A stretch of DNA of 64,000 nucleotides from Cyanobacteria bacterium RU_5_0 (GTDB lineage: Bacteria; Cyanobacteriota; Cyanobacteriia; Elainellales; Elainellaceae), in the NCBI GenBank assembly GCA_012033255.1, contig JAAUSF010000010.1:1-64000 (forward strand). Direction: 5' to 3'. A program made the position numbers and the translations under genes. The notes under the pieces are model-generated. The model worked only from the letters and a program-made list of their open reading frames with translations. It did not search any database and was not told where the DNA came from. Shown piece by piece: positions 17,901 to 28,612 of this stretch; positions within the stretch are counted from its first letter, which is position 1, and every line of letters starts with the position of its first letter.

Positions 17901-18563
17901 GTCAAATTCGCGGATCTGATCGAGTTCGTCTCCAAATAGCTCTAATCGCACGGGCAGTTCTGAGGCGACCGGAAACACGTCGATGATGTCTCCGCGACGG
18001 CTCCACTGTCCCTCGGTTTCGACGAGAGAAACGCGATCATACCCTAGCTGAGCCAACTGCTGACTGAAGGCTTCTAGATCAAGCTCCATTCCTCGATTCA
18101 GCGTAATGCAATAGGGACGGAAGGCTTCAACCGGAGGCAGATGAGGCTGGAGCGCACGTTCTGTAGTGACGATCGCAAAGGGCAAAGGCATTTTTCCAGT
18201 TTCATCCTTCATCCTTCCGCTTTCATCCTTGACCAGATCTGCCAACACCTGCAACTGTCCCCAGGTCATCTCCGACTCTGGATCAAACGGTTCATAGGGC
18301 GATGCTTCTGAGGTGGGGTAGAAGTGCATCGTCTGCCAACCCATTGCATCCAGTTGGGTTGCCCAGCGTCCGGCTTCCTCCAGGGTTGCAGTAACGACGA
18401 GCAGATTACGCTGCTGGCTTTGGGCGAGGGCAGAGGCGACCAGTCCTTTAGGGAGTCGAGGGATGCCACTGAGCATCAGAGAGTGTTGCTGATTAAGTTT
18501 GGTCAGCAGTTCGGTGGTGAGGGGCGATCGCCCTAGTGAGCGGGTAATCGAGGAGAAAGCCAT
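14991..18563 (-). CDS. mfd: transcription-repair coupling factor Mfd
   Basis: 1190 residues from the ATG at 18563 (an upstream TTG at 18581 is less likely). The order is a UvrB-like N-terminal module, the RNA-polymerase interaction domain starting near [18 protein letters not shown], and a RecG-like translocase with [12 protein letters not shown] (Walker A), [11 protein letters not shown] (DEEQ box), [11 protein letters not shown] and [11 protein letters not shown]. The C-terminal TRCF domain follows. Mfd removes stalled RNA polymerase and recruits UvrA. Three low-complexity inserts break the N-terminal half ([42 protein letters not shown]), each encoded by simple repeats also found between genes. 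The gene remains open, so they are tolerated. Confidence 0.97.
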   Translation of the reverse strand: MAFSSITRSLGRSPLTTELLTKLNQQHSLMLSGIPRLPKGLVASALAQSQQRNLLVVTATLEEAGRWATQLDAMGWQTMHFYPTSEASPYEPFDPESEMTWGQLQVLADLVKDESGRMKDETGKMPLPFAIVTTERALQPHLPPVEAFRPYCITLNRGMELDLEAFSQQLAQLGYDRVSLVETEGQWSRRGDIIDVFPVASELPVRLELFGDELDQIREFDPSTQRSLDSITRLVLTTTDFRPIIAERLRGWGERERGEPGDKGDPSSFLSPEELEQLQSGKPLEGMRRFLGVAFAQPASLLDYLPKNTLVAIDEPEQCRAHSDRWFESAEEQWALLGGHSLSGDSEDEAERTKNKELPKIHRSFNDSIAVIEQFDRLYLSELAEEKNGLNLSSRPVPAIPHQFAKLAETLRQERERNFAIWLVSAQPSRSVALLQEHDCPAQFVPNPRDYLAIDKLQSQRVPVAVKYSGLAELEGFILPTFRLVLVTDREFFGQHTLATPTYVRKRRQAVSKQVDPNKLQLGDYVVHRHHGIGRFLKLESLTINNETREYLVLQYADGLLRVAADQVGALSRFRGVGDKVPELNKMSSKAWEKTKSKVRKAVKKVAIDLLQLYAQRAQQEGFTYPIDMPWQQELEDSFPYQATPDQLKAIQDVKRDMENPRPMDRLVCGDVGFGKTEVAIRAIFKAVTAGKQVALLAPTTILTQQHYHTLKERFAPYPIQVGLLNRFRTAEERKEIQQRLATGELDVVVGTHQLLGKGVQFKDLGLLVVDEEQRFGVNQKEKIKSLKTQVDVLTLSATPIPRTLYMALSGVREMSLIMTPPPSRRPIKTHLAPYDPEVVRTAIRQELDRGGQIFYVVPRVEGIEEIAGRIREMVPSARIAIAHGQMQEGELEATMLTFSNGEAEILVCTTIIESGLDIPRVNTILIEDAQRFGLSQLYQLRGRVGRAGIQAHAWLFYPKQSQLTDTARQRLRAIQEFTQLGSGYQLAVRDMEIRGVGNLLGAEQSGQMDAIGFDLYMEMLEEALKEIRGQEIPQVDDTQIDLNVTAFIPADYIPDLDQKMSAYRAVASAQSSQELAQIAADWSDRYGAIPSAAQRLVRVMELKQAAKSLGFSRIKPEGKQHIVLETPMEEPAWNLLKENLPEYLKTRFVYTPNKVTVRGLGILKADQQLENLIDYLSRMKGGLPEAAIV

Positions 18564-18581
18564 AGGATTGCAGCAGAACAA

Positions 18582-19172
18582 GGTGAAGTTGGCACAGTTA
18601 GGGATTAAGTGTATCGTTATTAATTTTTACTATTCTAAAATTTCCCTCTAAGACTGTTAGGGTTGGTAGGCTCTATCCCCCGACACAAAATTGGGTTGGC
18701 AGGTGATCAGGGATTTTAAAGTTTAACGCGATAATTTAATAGCTACATCAAGCAGCAAATTTTCGCCAGCATCGCCTCCATACCCTCTGCAATGCAGAGC
18801 GTCCTTACGCTAAGAACCTGTTTGACAAAGATTCGATCCCCTCTAGCCCCCTTAAAAAGGGAACCGAGCTATCAAAGTCTCCCTTTTGCTGGCGAAGCCG
18901 TCCCACAGGGTAGAAGTGAGGGGTAGATGGGTTGAGGGGTGGAGGGGTCGATGGGTCGATGGGTCGATGGGGAAGTAAAGGCAAGCGGTGTTGGATGTCC
19001 ACTCATCCACCCCTCCACTCATCCACTCATCCACCCCTCCACTCATCCACTCATCCACCCTCCACTCATCCACTCATCCACTCATCCACTCATCCACTCA
19101 AGGTTGACACTCTACTAGATAACATCACAAATCGCATTCAACTGAAACCTGCTCATCGCTTCAACGCTAGAG
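18582..19172. other. repeat-rich intergenic region
   Basis: No gene is supported. 18582-18700 could hold the mfd promoter. 18828-18900 contains a CCCCTCTAGCCCCCTTAAAAAGGG-type dispersed unit, and 18905-19108 is the octamer-array element described separately. Confidence 0.6.
18905..19108. repeat. octamer tandem arrays flanking a conserved core (copy 1)
   Basis: Left arm: GGGTCGAT/GAGGGGTG-type short tandem units. Core: GGAAGTAAAGGCAAGCGGTG followed by TTGGATGTCCAC. Right arm: runs of ACTCATCC and ACCCCTCC 8-mers. The same core with complementary arms recurs at 25705-25816 and 32083-32216. The arms are roughly inverted, so the element can fold on itself. It resembles cyanobacterial short tandemly repeated repetitive (STRR) sequences. 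Confidence 0.8.
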
Positions 19173-19814
19173 TTAACCCATCTGCGATCGCAGCATACTC
19201 AATGTGATGCGCTCATCATGATGTAATTTCTGATTTAAATTATGAATGACTTGAGTACGATTATCGTGATCGCTTGGATCGGCAACTCGTCCTGACCAAA
19301 GAACGTTATCAATCACAATCACTCCACCCGATCGCACTAGTTGAAGCGATTGTTCATAATAATTGTCGTAATTGCTTTTGTCAGCGTCGATGAACGCAAA
19401 ATCAAATGTATTTGCCTGTCCTTCTAACAAGAGATGATCCAGCGTTTCGATCGCAGGTGCAATTCGCAAATCAATTTTATGAGCCACGCCTGCGAGTTCC
19501 CAATAGCGACGGGCGATCGCCGTATACTCCTCATTCACATCACATGCAACCACCTTGCCATCGGCTGGTAATGCTAATGCCACACACAGCGAACTGTATC
19601 CGGTAAACACACCCACTTCTAATGTTTTTTTAGCTCCCATCAGTTGCACTAACAACGCCATAAACTGCCCTTGTTCTGGTGCAATTTGCATTTGGCTCAT
19701 GGGATGATTGACCGTTTCCTGTCGCAGCGTTTGCAGGATGTCGGGTTCTCTCAGGGAGACAGAGAGGAGGTAATTGTAGAGGCGATCGTCCAGATTCAAC
19801 GTTTTATTTGACAC
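19173..19814 (-). CDS. SAM-dependent O-methyltransferase (CCoAOMT-like), frameshifted C-terminus
   Basis: 213 residues from GTG 19814. Family motifs: QMQIAPEQGQFMALLVQLMG, TLEVGVFTGYSSLCVALALP (SAM site), DFAFIDADKSNYDNYY (metal-binding acid region) and VIVIDNVLWSGRV. Members methylate catechol-type hydroxyls with Mg2+. The frame ends in LSMLRSQMG, but shifting one base at the GCGATCGC octamer (19184-19191) yields IADGLTLALKR and a stop at 19153-19155, the normal family ending (LPIGDGLTLA.KR). One C seems to have been lost from CTGCCGATCGCA. The missing 12-residue tail packs near the active site in relatives, so activity is uncertain. Confidence 0.88.
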   Translation of the reverse strand: MSNKTLNLDDRLYNYLLSVSLREPDILQTLRQETVNHPMSQMQIAPEQGQFMALLVQLMGAKKTLEVGVFTGYSSLCVALALPADGKVVACDVNEEYTAIARRYWELAGVAHKIDLRIAPAIETLDHLLLEGQANTFDFAFIDADKSNYDNYYEQSLQLVRSGGVIVIDNVLWSGRVADPSDHDNRTQVIHNLNQKLHHDERITLSMLRSQMG

Positions 19815-19891
19815 GCAGGGGACTCCATTAAACTTCTAGTTCATGTGAACGATTCGGAGAGGTTTAGCAACATCTTGATTGCTGATGTCCC

Positions 19892-20067
19892 CATAAATTC
19901 CACCTGTAAATTTTTTGTTGATTTTACAATCGGTCGGGGCAGACCCATGGGTCTGCCCTCTAATCCAGGGCAACCACACCGGGATTGCCCCTACACCGGG
20001 CAACCACACCGGGATTGCCCCTACACCACACCATCCATCAACAGAAAATTTGCAGGTGGCATAAATT
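19892..20067. mobile_element. complete MITE with 8-bp target-site duplication
   Basis: 160-bp element (19900-20059). The left end CCACCTGTAAATTTTTTGTT GAT and the right end ATCAACAGAAAATTTGCAGG TGG are inverted copies. It is flanked by CATAAATT on both sides (19892-19899 and 20060-20067). Inside lie a GGGCAGACCCATGGGTCTGCC palindrome and two GGGCAACCACACCGGGATTG units. It carries no coding capacity, so it must move in trans. Other copies or ends are at 14764-14823, 24326-24364, 59767-60028 and perhaps 62708-62723. Confidence 0.85.
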
Positions 20068-20233
20068 TGGTCGATGAAAGGTGGCTCCGTCTTGCTCCCT
20101 AACTGAATGATAACTTCTGCTCCAGCTTTGAAAACATGGACGTGGCAGGGAAGATAATCATTGGGATAGAAAGCTTTTTATCGTCTCCAGGACGATCGAT
20201 CTCTCTTGCGAGGGATCGATCGTCCTGTACCAT

Positions 20234-20464
20234 TCATTCCATGTAATAACGAACTAGAATCCGAATCACTTCACCCTCGATCGGGGAAGGCAAGGGCGGA
20301 CTCCATTCGCCTGCTTCAGCGAACTGGGCGACATGCAGTTGATGAATGAGCAGATCGACGCCAGCCGAGACACCGCAAACCAGGATGCGGATCGGCTGTT
20401 TACCTTCAGGCGCATTTGGAATGGATGCCCGGAGGAGTTCCGGGACAGATTTTGGATGTATCAT
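20234..20464 (-). CDS. small conserved cyanobacterial hypothetical protein
   Basis: 76 residues from the ATG at 20464 (a longer start at 20485 is possible). The pattern PIRILVCGVSAGVDLLIHQLH then FAEAGEWSPPLPSPIEGEVIRILVRY resembles a family of short cyanobacterial proteins with a conserved EWSPPLP motif. No membrane segment or catalytic motif is visible and the function is unknown. It ends beside GATCGATC-rich inverted sequence at 20190-20225. Confidence 0.62.
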   Translation of the reverse strand: MIHPKSVPELLRASIPNAPEGKQPIRILVCGVSAGVDLLIHQLHVAQFAEAGEWSPPLPSPIEGEVIRILVRYYME

Positions 20465-20715
20465 GGTGATCAAATTGATGAACAAACTGACAGGCGATCG
20501 CTCAAAGTTTCCCAGGCTAGGGGTTTTCCAGGCTAGGGGTTTTCCAGGCTAGGGGCGATCGCTTTTTGGTTTTGCATGAATGAGTATAGGTTGAAGCCAC
20601 TCTTTTTACAATACCTCGCAATAATTAATTAGCATCTGACGCTATCGAATCAGCGACGTATAGTTCGTGATGCTAGCATTTGCCTGCAACATAACAGCTA
20701 GGTTGGGCAATGGCG

Positions 20716-20936
20716 TGGTGATTCGCTGGCGATTGGCAATTGTGATGGCTGAGCGCGATATACGTAATAAAGATCTAGCTCGGCTCACTGGTTTGCATCC
20801 AACCAGCATTTCTAGACTGAAAAATGAAAAACGCTTTCCCAAAATTGACGAATCGACTCTTAGTGCGCTCTGCAAAGCGTTGAAATGTCAGCCAGGAGAT
20901 TTGATGGTCTACGAGGAAGATGTGCCAGAGAAGTGA
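20716..20936 (+). CDS. small XRE/Cro-type HTH regulator
   Basis: About 73 residues from GTG 20716 (GTG 20713 and ATG 20670 are alternatives in the same frame). VIRWRLAIVMAERDIRNKDLARLTGLHPTSISRLKNEKR is a standard Cro/C1 helix-turn-helix, followed by TLSALCKALKCQPGDLMVYEED, as in small HTH_26 proteins. A DNA-binding regulator; these are often antitoxins or element-borne repressors, but no toxin gene is adjacent. Confidence 0.8.
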
Positions 20937-20978
20937 ACTTCGCAGCCCAATCCAGTCAGCAATAAGCGTCAAATACAG

Positions 20979-21035
20979 CAGTTTTCAGTTGAATGTGATA
21001 TGTGAAGGGGCACAACATGCTGTGCCCGTTTCATC
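20979..21035. repeat. dispersed palindromic repeat (GGGCACRxCATGxCGTGCCC family), copy 1
   Basis: CAGTTTTCAGTTGAATG followed by a GGGGCACAACATGCTGTGCCC hairpin. The same pair of blocks, in the opposite orientation, lies at 22884-22935 and 24212-24272. All are intergenic. Confidence 0.7.
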
Positions 21036-21051
21036 CCTCATCCTTCATCCC

Positions 21052-21606
21052 TCATCCGTCCTTCGCTTCGTCTTGCTCGGCTTTCCAGAATTGCTCTGCG
21101 AAGACAACCGCAGGATGAATGGGAGCTTTGGGCTTGGTCTTTAGAGTCATGCCTGCTTCATGGGGAACGCGATCGCCCTTCGTGGAGTTGCATTTCTCGC
21201 AAGCGGTAACGACGTTATCCCAGGTATGAGTCCCTCCCTTCGATCGAGGAATGACGTGATCTAGCGTCAAGTTTCGAGTGCTACCACAGTATTGGCAGGT
21301 GTGGTTGTCCCGGCGCAGGACTTCCCGCCGATTCACAGGAGGCACCTTCCACAACCGTTCTGGATTCCCTATCGTCAGACGAATGTGTTCTGGAACATGC
21401 AGGACAAGGCTAGGAGAACGGACTTGCCACGTTTTAGTGCTGCTGAACTCTAAAGATTCTGCCTGTCCCGTGATCAGCAAAGCGATCGCTCGTTTGATGT
21501 TGATCCGGGCTAGAGGCAAATAGTTTCTAGAGAACACCACCACTGAGTTTTGCAAGACGGATGGGATCTGATGAGGCTGTGGTTGACTGTCTGGTTGAGC
21601 AGGCAT
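21052..21606 (-). CDS. HNH endonuclease family protein
   Basis: 184 residues. An N-terminal strand-rich part (VVVFSRNYLPLARINIKRAI) precedes the HNH/zinc domain: CQYCG, LTLDHVIPRSKGG with the catalytic His, W.NVVTACEKCNSTKG. The two CxxC pairs bind zinc. This architecture is very common and conserved in cyanobacterial chromosomes as a single gene, so it is probably housekeeping rather than mobile. The substrate is unknown. The tail (KAEQDEAKDG) is encoded by CATCC-type simple repeat sequence that continues downstream. Confidence 0.9.
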   Translation of the reverse strand: MPAQPDSQPQPHQIPSVLQNSVVVFSRNYLPLARINIKRAIALLITGQAESLEFSSTKTWQVRSPSLVLHVPEHIRLTIGNPERLWKVPPVNRREVLRRDNHTCQYCGSTRNLTLDHVIPRSKGGTHTWDNVVTACEKCNSTKGDRVPHEAGMTLKTKPKAPIHPAVVFAEQFWKAEQDEAKDG

Positions 21607-22395
21607 GGGATAAAGACTCCTTAAAAATGAACCCCCGCTACTTGGTTTTAGAAGCGAGGGTGGGAAGCCGATTGGTAGGTTGCCCTATAGTGGTGCAGCA
21701 TTTTTGCACCTCCCGCTTAGAATTAGTCGATCGAAATGAAATCTACCTTCATTGTTATAGTTTTGGGTTCCGACAGCAGATTTACCCCAGGCGAATAAAT
21801 ACAGTTCTTTGCAATTTAATTTGCCAAATGCTGATTTCCCACTCTCAGACAGCGCCATCCGTACCGCGAATTTGGCGATCGGTCGGCAGGGTGTCAGGCT
21901 AAGTAGAGGGTGGGAAGAACGAATCATTGAAGGCAACACTCTCGTTTTGCGATCGATATGCTACAAGTGTAGTATATCCTGGTTTGTTATCTGAATCAAC
22001 ATTTTGGCTTGATCCCATTCCGGATTTGAGCAGGATTCATACCATTTTCAATCAAAAGTATTACAGATAGTCGGGGCAATTCGTGAACGATTACAGATTT
22101 AGCCCCAAAAAGGCAGGTCAATGACCTGCCTCCCAAGAGCAATTGATACTATCTCTTTTGTGAACGTGACAGAGGATGATTCCCCTAATCCCCCTTAAAA
22201 AGGTCTACCGTGTACACACAAGTGACGACAACAAAATCGACGGGTAGAAATCATAGCTGTAGTCAGCTAAGTTAGGACAGGAACATTTTTGTGGGGCGGC
22301 TTCGCCACCCCACAAAAATGTCCTAACCAATAGGGCTATCGCTATATTATCCAGAGGGTGTCGGGATAAGCAGCACAGAAGGTTGAGGTAAAACG
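21607..22395. other. 789-bp region without a supported gene
   Basis: Two overlapping opposite frames near 21685-21994 are open but have no ribosome sites and no recognisable motifs. The region holds an AGGCAGGTCA/TGACCTGCCT hairpin (22111-22131), a solo ACCGTGTACACACAAGT end (22207-22223) of the 38664-38825 element, and the long hairpin at 22274-22326. Confidence 0.5.
22274..22326. repeat. long near-perfect hairpin
   Basis: ACATTTTTGTGGGG (22283-22296) pairs with CCCCACAAAAATGT (22308-22321) around a GGCTTCGCC tip. Outer TTAGGACA/TGTCCTAA extend the stem with a small bulge. It lies about 75 bp before the deoxyribosyltransferase-like gene. It is probably a dispersed palindromic repeat rather than a terminator, since no U-run follows on either strand. 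Confidence 0.7.
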
Positions 22396-22866
22396 GTGCC
22401 AAAGAGGATCTACTTAGCAAATCCGTATGGGTTTTCTCAACAGCAACGAGACATGTTGCTCCCTCCGATCGTCAAAAGACTGGAATCCTTGGGGGCTGAA
22501 GTTTGGGAACCATTTGCGCGAAACAATCAGATTGATTTTTCTCAGACTGAATGGGCATATCGGGTGGCTCAAGCCAATTTGCAGGATGTGAAAGCGTGTG
22601 ACGGAATTTTTGCGATCGTCAATGGCACACCCCCTGATGAAGGCGTAATGGTGGAATTGGGTGTGGCGATCGCGCTCAACAAAGCCATCTTCCTGTTCCG
22701 AGATGATTTTCGTCGCTGCACTGACAGTGAACAATATCCACTGAATCTCATGCTGTTTGCTGGCTTACCCGAAATCGGGTGGGAAGCGTTTTACTACACC
22801 TCTGTTGAAGCGATCGCCTCTCCTCAAAAGGCACTCTGTCAATGGTTGAGGTTTGAATCCAATTAG
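22396..22866 (+). CDS. nucleoside 2-deoxyribosyltransferase-family protein
   Basis: 156 residues from GTG 22396. RIYLANPYGFS at the start, WEPFARN, and the active-site block CDGIFAIVNGTPPDEGVMVELGVAIALNK are diagnostic of the family, with the catalytic Glu in VELG. Members swap bases on deoxynucleosides or hydrolyse nucleotides (purine salvage); the specific substrate is not clear. The gene stands alone between palindromic repeats. Confidence 0.88.
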   Translation: MPKRIYLANPYGFSQQQRDMLLPPIVKRLESLGAEVWEPFARNNQIDFSQTEWAYRVAQANLQDVKACDGIFAIVNGTPPDEGVMVELGVAIALNKAIFLFRDDFRRCTDSEQYPLNLMLFAGLPEIGWEAFYYTSVEAIASPQKALCQWLRFESN

Positions 22867-22883
22867 ACAAAACTGAGTATGGG

Positions 22884-22935
22884 CACGGCATACCGTGCCC
22901 CTTCGCATCATTCAACCGAAAACGGCTATCAATCT
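22884..22935. repeat. dispersed palindromic repeat, copy 2
   Basis: GGGCACGGCATACCGTGCCC hairpin followed by CATTCAACCGAAAACGGCTAT, directly after the deoxyribosyltransferase-like gene. It may double as a transcription barrier between converging genes. Confidence 0.65.
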
Positions 22936-22948
22936 TTGCTCCTTAGAA

Positions 22949-23923
22949 TTAAATAAAGACTGAATCTGTAATGGTGTTCGGACTTACCCCAATCAAACGC
23001 GCTAAGTTATCTCCTCCACCTCTAATCATCGTGTTGCGACCTTGCCGAACGATCGTCAGATCATCCGCATCTAAACCGCCCAGTAGATCCATACGATCGT
23101 CTGCTTTGAAATCTCTGACGATGTTGAGTCCGGGTCCTCGTCTCATCACGAAGATATCTGCACCCGCACCACCGATCATCGTATTCGTGCCTCTACCACC
23201 GTCAAGCCGATCATCGCCAGCTAAACCGCGCAGTCGATCGTTTCCATTCAAGCCTCGCATCACGTCATCCCCTGCGGTGCCGACCATGTTGTCATTGCGT
23301 CTGCTGCCTGTAATCGTGTCTCCTGACTCTGATTCTGATTCTGCGCCTCGCTGAAGTTGTCCTCGAACGGCACCGCCCGGAAACTGGGTTGTATGGACAT
23401 TCCAATACAAACCAATGTCATCATTCGCTGATGCATCACGAATTTCGCTGACAAAGTTGTTGAGCGGCAGAGTGGTATTATCCGATTGCTCCCAGATTCC
23501 CGTAATTGTCACAGAATCATTAGAATTCTCGACAATTCTAAAATCATCGTCATCTTGGTTTTGAGTTCCCGCTCCAAACAAATTCAGCGCAACGGGACCA
23601 TTCACACCCCGATCGCCATCGTGAATATGAATCAGGGTGACATCATCGCCCGTTCCGGGAGTTTGTGCGCCTGTGCCAAGCACCTGACCGAAATCGAGTC
23701 CAGCGACAGTGAGGCTGTAGCTCAGGGCATTCCCCGCTTCATTGAGGCTCAGCGTCGAAGTTCCCCTTGCCGATGGGCTGCCAGTCGGAACTTCTTGATC
23801 TCCCGTCAGCGATGCCGACAGCGAAATCGATTTGCCATTTCGAGAAACACGAGTTCCAGTATTTGGGTTGGGGGTGTCGTGCTGATGATCAGTACCGTGC
23901 TTAGGAGTCATGCCAGATGTCAT
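22949..23923 (-). CDS. secreted CHRD-domain protein with RTX calcium-binding repeats
   Basis: 324 residues, acidic, no classical signal peptide. Residues about 33-195 form a CHRD domain (SLSASLTGDQEVP, ALSYSLTVAGLDF, VTLIHIHDG, then LYWNVHTTQFPGGAVRGQL). A Ser/Glu linker follows, then hemolysin-type nonapeptides (GTAGDDVMRGLNGNDRLRG, GDDRLDGG, GGAGADIF) and a C-terminal RTX tail. RTX proteins leave the cell by type I secretion with the signal at the C-terminus. CHRD domains occur in extracellular and spore or sheath proteins of unknown function. Transcribed towards the preceding gene, with 82 bp between stops. Confidence 0.87.
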   Translation of the reverse strand: MTSGMTPKHGTDHQHDTPNPNTGTRVSRNGKSISLSASLTGDQEVPTGSPSARGTSTLSLNEAGNALSYSLTVAGLDFGQVLGTGAQTPGTGDDVTLIHIHDGDRGVNGPVALNLFGAGTQNQDDDDFRIVENSNDSVTITGIWEQSDNTTLPLNNFVSEIRDASANDDIGLYWNVHTTQFPGGAVRGQLQRGAESESESGDTITGSRRNDNMVGTAGDDVMRGLNGNDRLRGLAGDDRLDGGRGTNTMIGGAGADIFVMRRGPGLNIVRDFKADDRMDLLGGLDADDLTIVRQGRNTMIRGGGDNLARLIGVSPNTITDSVFI

Positions 23924-24577
23924 GATGTTCTACCTTGTTCAAACTATATGGAGGTGAAATGAGACAAACCGCTCAGACGTTGCTGTGCAGCAGAAACAAG
24001 CGGTTTTAGAACCACAAAAACCGAAGACAGGCAACCCATTCTTGTAGGGACGAATCGCCGTTCGCCCTTACAGTAGATACAACTAACGACAACAATTGGC
24101 TGCTTAATTAGAACCAGATAAACTACGACGATTCTAATTAGTGAATACAGACTACCATTCTTGAACACAGGATATATAGCCGTTTTCAGATGCATTCAAC
24201 ACAATCAACCTTGTACGGGCACGACATGCCGTGCTCCTTCGCGTATTGCATTCAACTGAAAATGGCTGTAATCGCTAGACGGACTAACTAATCTACAGAG
24301 ATGCAGTGGAAATGGATTTAAATTTCACCTGTAAATTTTTTGTTGATTTTGCCCCGACACCACGCCACACCTCAACAGCAATTTTCTGTAGGGTGGGCAC
24401 TGCCCATCAAACCGTAAAATGCTTCTGTGCCAAACCTTTGTGGGCAATGCCCACCCTACGATTTGGGGTCATTCATCTGCAAACTGCTGTAAATTTGGCG
24501 CAACGATCGTCTGATTTCTGTAAGCCATTGCCCATTACCAGTCAACCACAAAGGCACAAAGAGATATCGCCATCTCC
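23924..24577. other. 654-bp intergenic region made mainly of dispersed repeats
   Basis: No gene is supported. It contains a GGGACGAATCGCCGTTCGCCC palindrome near 24045, copy 3 of the GGGCACG palindrome (24212-24272), a MITE left end (24326-24364), and a GTAGGGTGGGCACTGCCCA / TGGGCAATGCCCACCCTAC inverted pair at 24388-24460. Confidence 0.65.
24326..24364. repeat. left-end fragment of the MITE family
   Basis: CACCTGTAAATTTTTTGTTG ATTTTGCCCC matches the left end of the 19900 copy. The element is then replaced by a different GGGTGGGCA inverted repeat, so it looks truncated by, or fused with, another repeat family. Confidence 0.7.
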
Positions 24578-25630
24578 TCAATCAGAGGCGTGAGACAAAG
24601 CCATCAGGTTGCACAGCTTATAAACTGTCCTCGCACCGACGTTTCCATCCCACTCTCCATTGCCGACTTCAGAGACATCAAAGCCAATAATCTGCCGTCC
24701 GCTATTCACGACTTCGCGAAACAAACAGAAGGTTTGTTCTAATTCTAATCCGCCTGGAACAGGTGTGCCTGTATTCGGACATAGCTTGGGATCAAGTCCA
24801 TCAACATCAAAACTGATGTAAACGTGATCCGGAAGTTCTATGACAATTTGCTTGCAGAGATCCAACCAGGGAACGCCAGCATAAAGCTTTTGCTTCAACA
24901 ACGGATCATAGTATGCTGAGATTCGTCCTGCCGATCGCTCAATCAAACGCACTTCATCATGACAGAGATCACGAATGCCAACTTGAACAAGTTTAGACAC
25001 TTGTGGTAACTGAAGTGCATTGAACATAATCGACGCATGAGAGAACTGAAATCCCTCATAGGCATCTCGCAGATCAGCATGAGCATCGATATGCAAAATT
25101 CCAAAGTTTGAATAGCGATCGGCTAACGCTTGCAGATATCCCAATGGCACACTGTGATCGCCTCCAATCACCGCGACTTGTTTCCCGCGATTCATTGTCG
25201 TTTGAGTCTGTTCAAACAACCATTGATTGACGGCTTGACATTCCTGATTAATTCGTTGCCGAACTTGAACCAAAGCCGGATCATCTTCAACTCGTTTGCC
25301 TTGCTCTAGATGCGCGATGATTCGATCCGCCTCTTGCCTCAATTCCTCATTCTTTTGCTGAATGTGAGCAGGAATTTCAGCCATAAAAATTCCCTGCTTC
25401 CAACCATCAGGATAATCAAAATCATAGATATCGAGTTGACGAGATGCCTCTAAGACGACTTTAGGACCTGTGGCAGTGCCAAGACCATAGGAAACTGTGA
25501 CTTCCCAAGGCATCCCAAATACGATGATCTGAGCAGCGTCATAGTCAAAGGGAAGCCCTAATAGGTTGCCATTATCTAGCCCAATCCCACTGGGATCAAA
25601 AGTCTGGAGGATATCTTCTTGAGTCACCAT
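24578..25630 (-). CDS. arginase/agmatinase-family ureohydrolase
   Basis: 350 residues. Binuclear metal site motifs are intact: VAVIGGDHSVPLG, LHIDAHADLRDAYEG and VYISFDVDGLDP, followed by GGLELEQTF and FDVSEVG. Ureohydrolases of this fold hydrolyse guanidino groups with Mn2+ or Ni2+. Substrates in cyanobacteria include agmatine, arginine and free guanidine, and I cannot choose from sequence alone. An extra charged helical insert of about 60 residues before GGDHS (KNEELRQEADRIIAHLEQ) is longer than in bacterial SpeB. The gene stands alone. Confidence 0.9.
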   Translation of the reverse strand: MVTQEDILQTFDPSGIGLDNGNLLGLPFDYDAAQIIVFGMPWEVTVSYGLGTATGPKVVLEASRQLDIYDFDYPDGWKQGIFMAEIPAHIQQKNEELRQEADRIIAHLEQGKRVEDDPALVQVRQRINQECQAVNQWLFEQTQTTMNRGKQVAVIGGDHSVPLGYLQALADRYSNFGILHIDAHADLRDAYEGFQFSHASIMFNALQLPQVSKLVQVGIRDLCHDEVRLIERSAGRISAYYDPLLKQKLYAGVPWLDLCKQIVIELPDHVYISFDVDGLDPKLCPNTGTPVPGGLELEQTFCLFREVVNSGRQIIGFDVSEVGNGEWDGNVGARTVYKLCNLMALSHASD

Positions 25631-25704
25631 TGAACCCGTCCTGAATCGATCGCTCTTTTCAGTCTACTCTCTCGTGACTGGCTCAGTTCTTCCCTTTTTC
25701 AAGG

Positions 25705-25816
25705 GAGTGGAGGGGTGGAGGGGTCGATGGGGGAAGTAAAGGCAAGCGGTGTTGGATGTCCACCCATATCACCCATATCACTCATCGACCCCTCCACCCC
25801 TCCACTCATCCACTCC
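25705..25816. repeat. octamer-array element, copy 2
   Basis: GTGGAGGGGTGGAGGGGTCG, then the core GGAAGTAAAGGCAAGCGGTG TTGGATGTCCAC and a right arm of CCCATATCA and CCCCTCCA units. The core is identical to that at 18970-19000 and the arms differ in unit and number. Confidence 0.8.
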
Positions 25817-25894
25817 ACAATTTCGGGGCGCTCCGCGCCAAAGGGAAGAGAAAAGAATAGAGTGAATAGTGCAAAAGTACTATAGTGCAGAGGG

Positions 25895-28600
<2,706 letters not shown>

Positions 28601-28612
28601 GCTCGGTTCATC

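Noticed and set aside
18905-19108. Apparent proteins with WMSGGVDE or HPSTHPP repeats on both strands
   Set aside because: They are translations of octamer tandem repeats with no ribosome site, and the same DNA repeats occur at other intergenic places.
21685-21994. Overlapping opposite frames in the 21.6-22.4 kb gap
   Set aside because: Neither has a ribosome site, a recognised motif or convincing codon use.
22111-22131. Terminator (AGGCAGGTCA hairpin followed by TTTTT on the minus strand)
   Set aside because: It has the form of a terminator, but no minus-strand gene ends near it, so it is more likely a dispersed palindrome.
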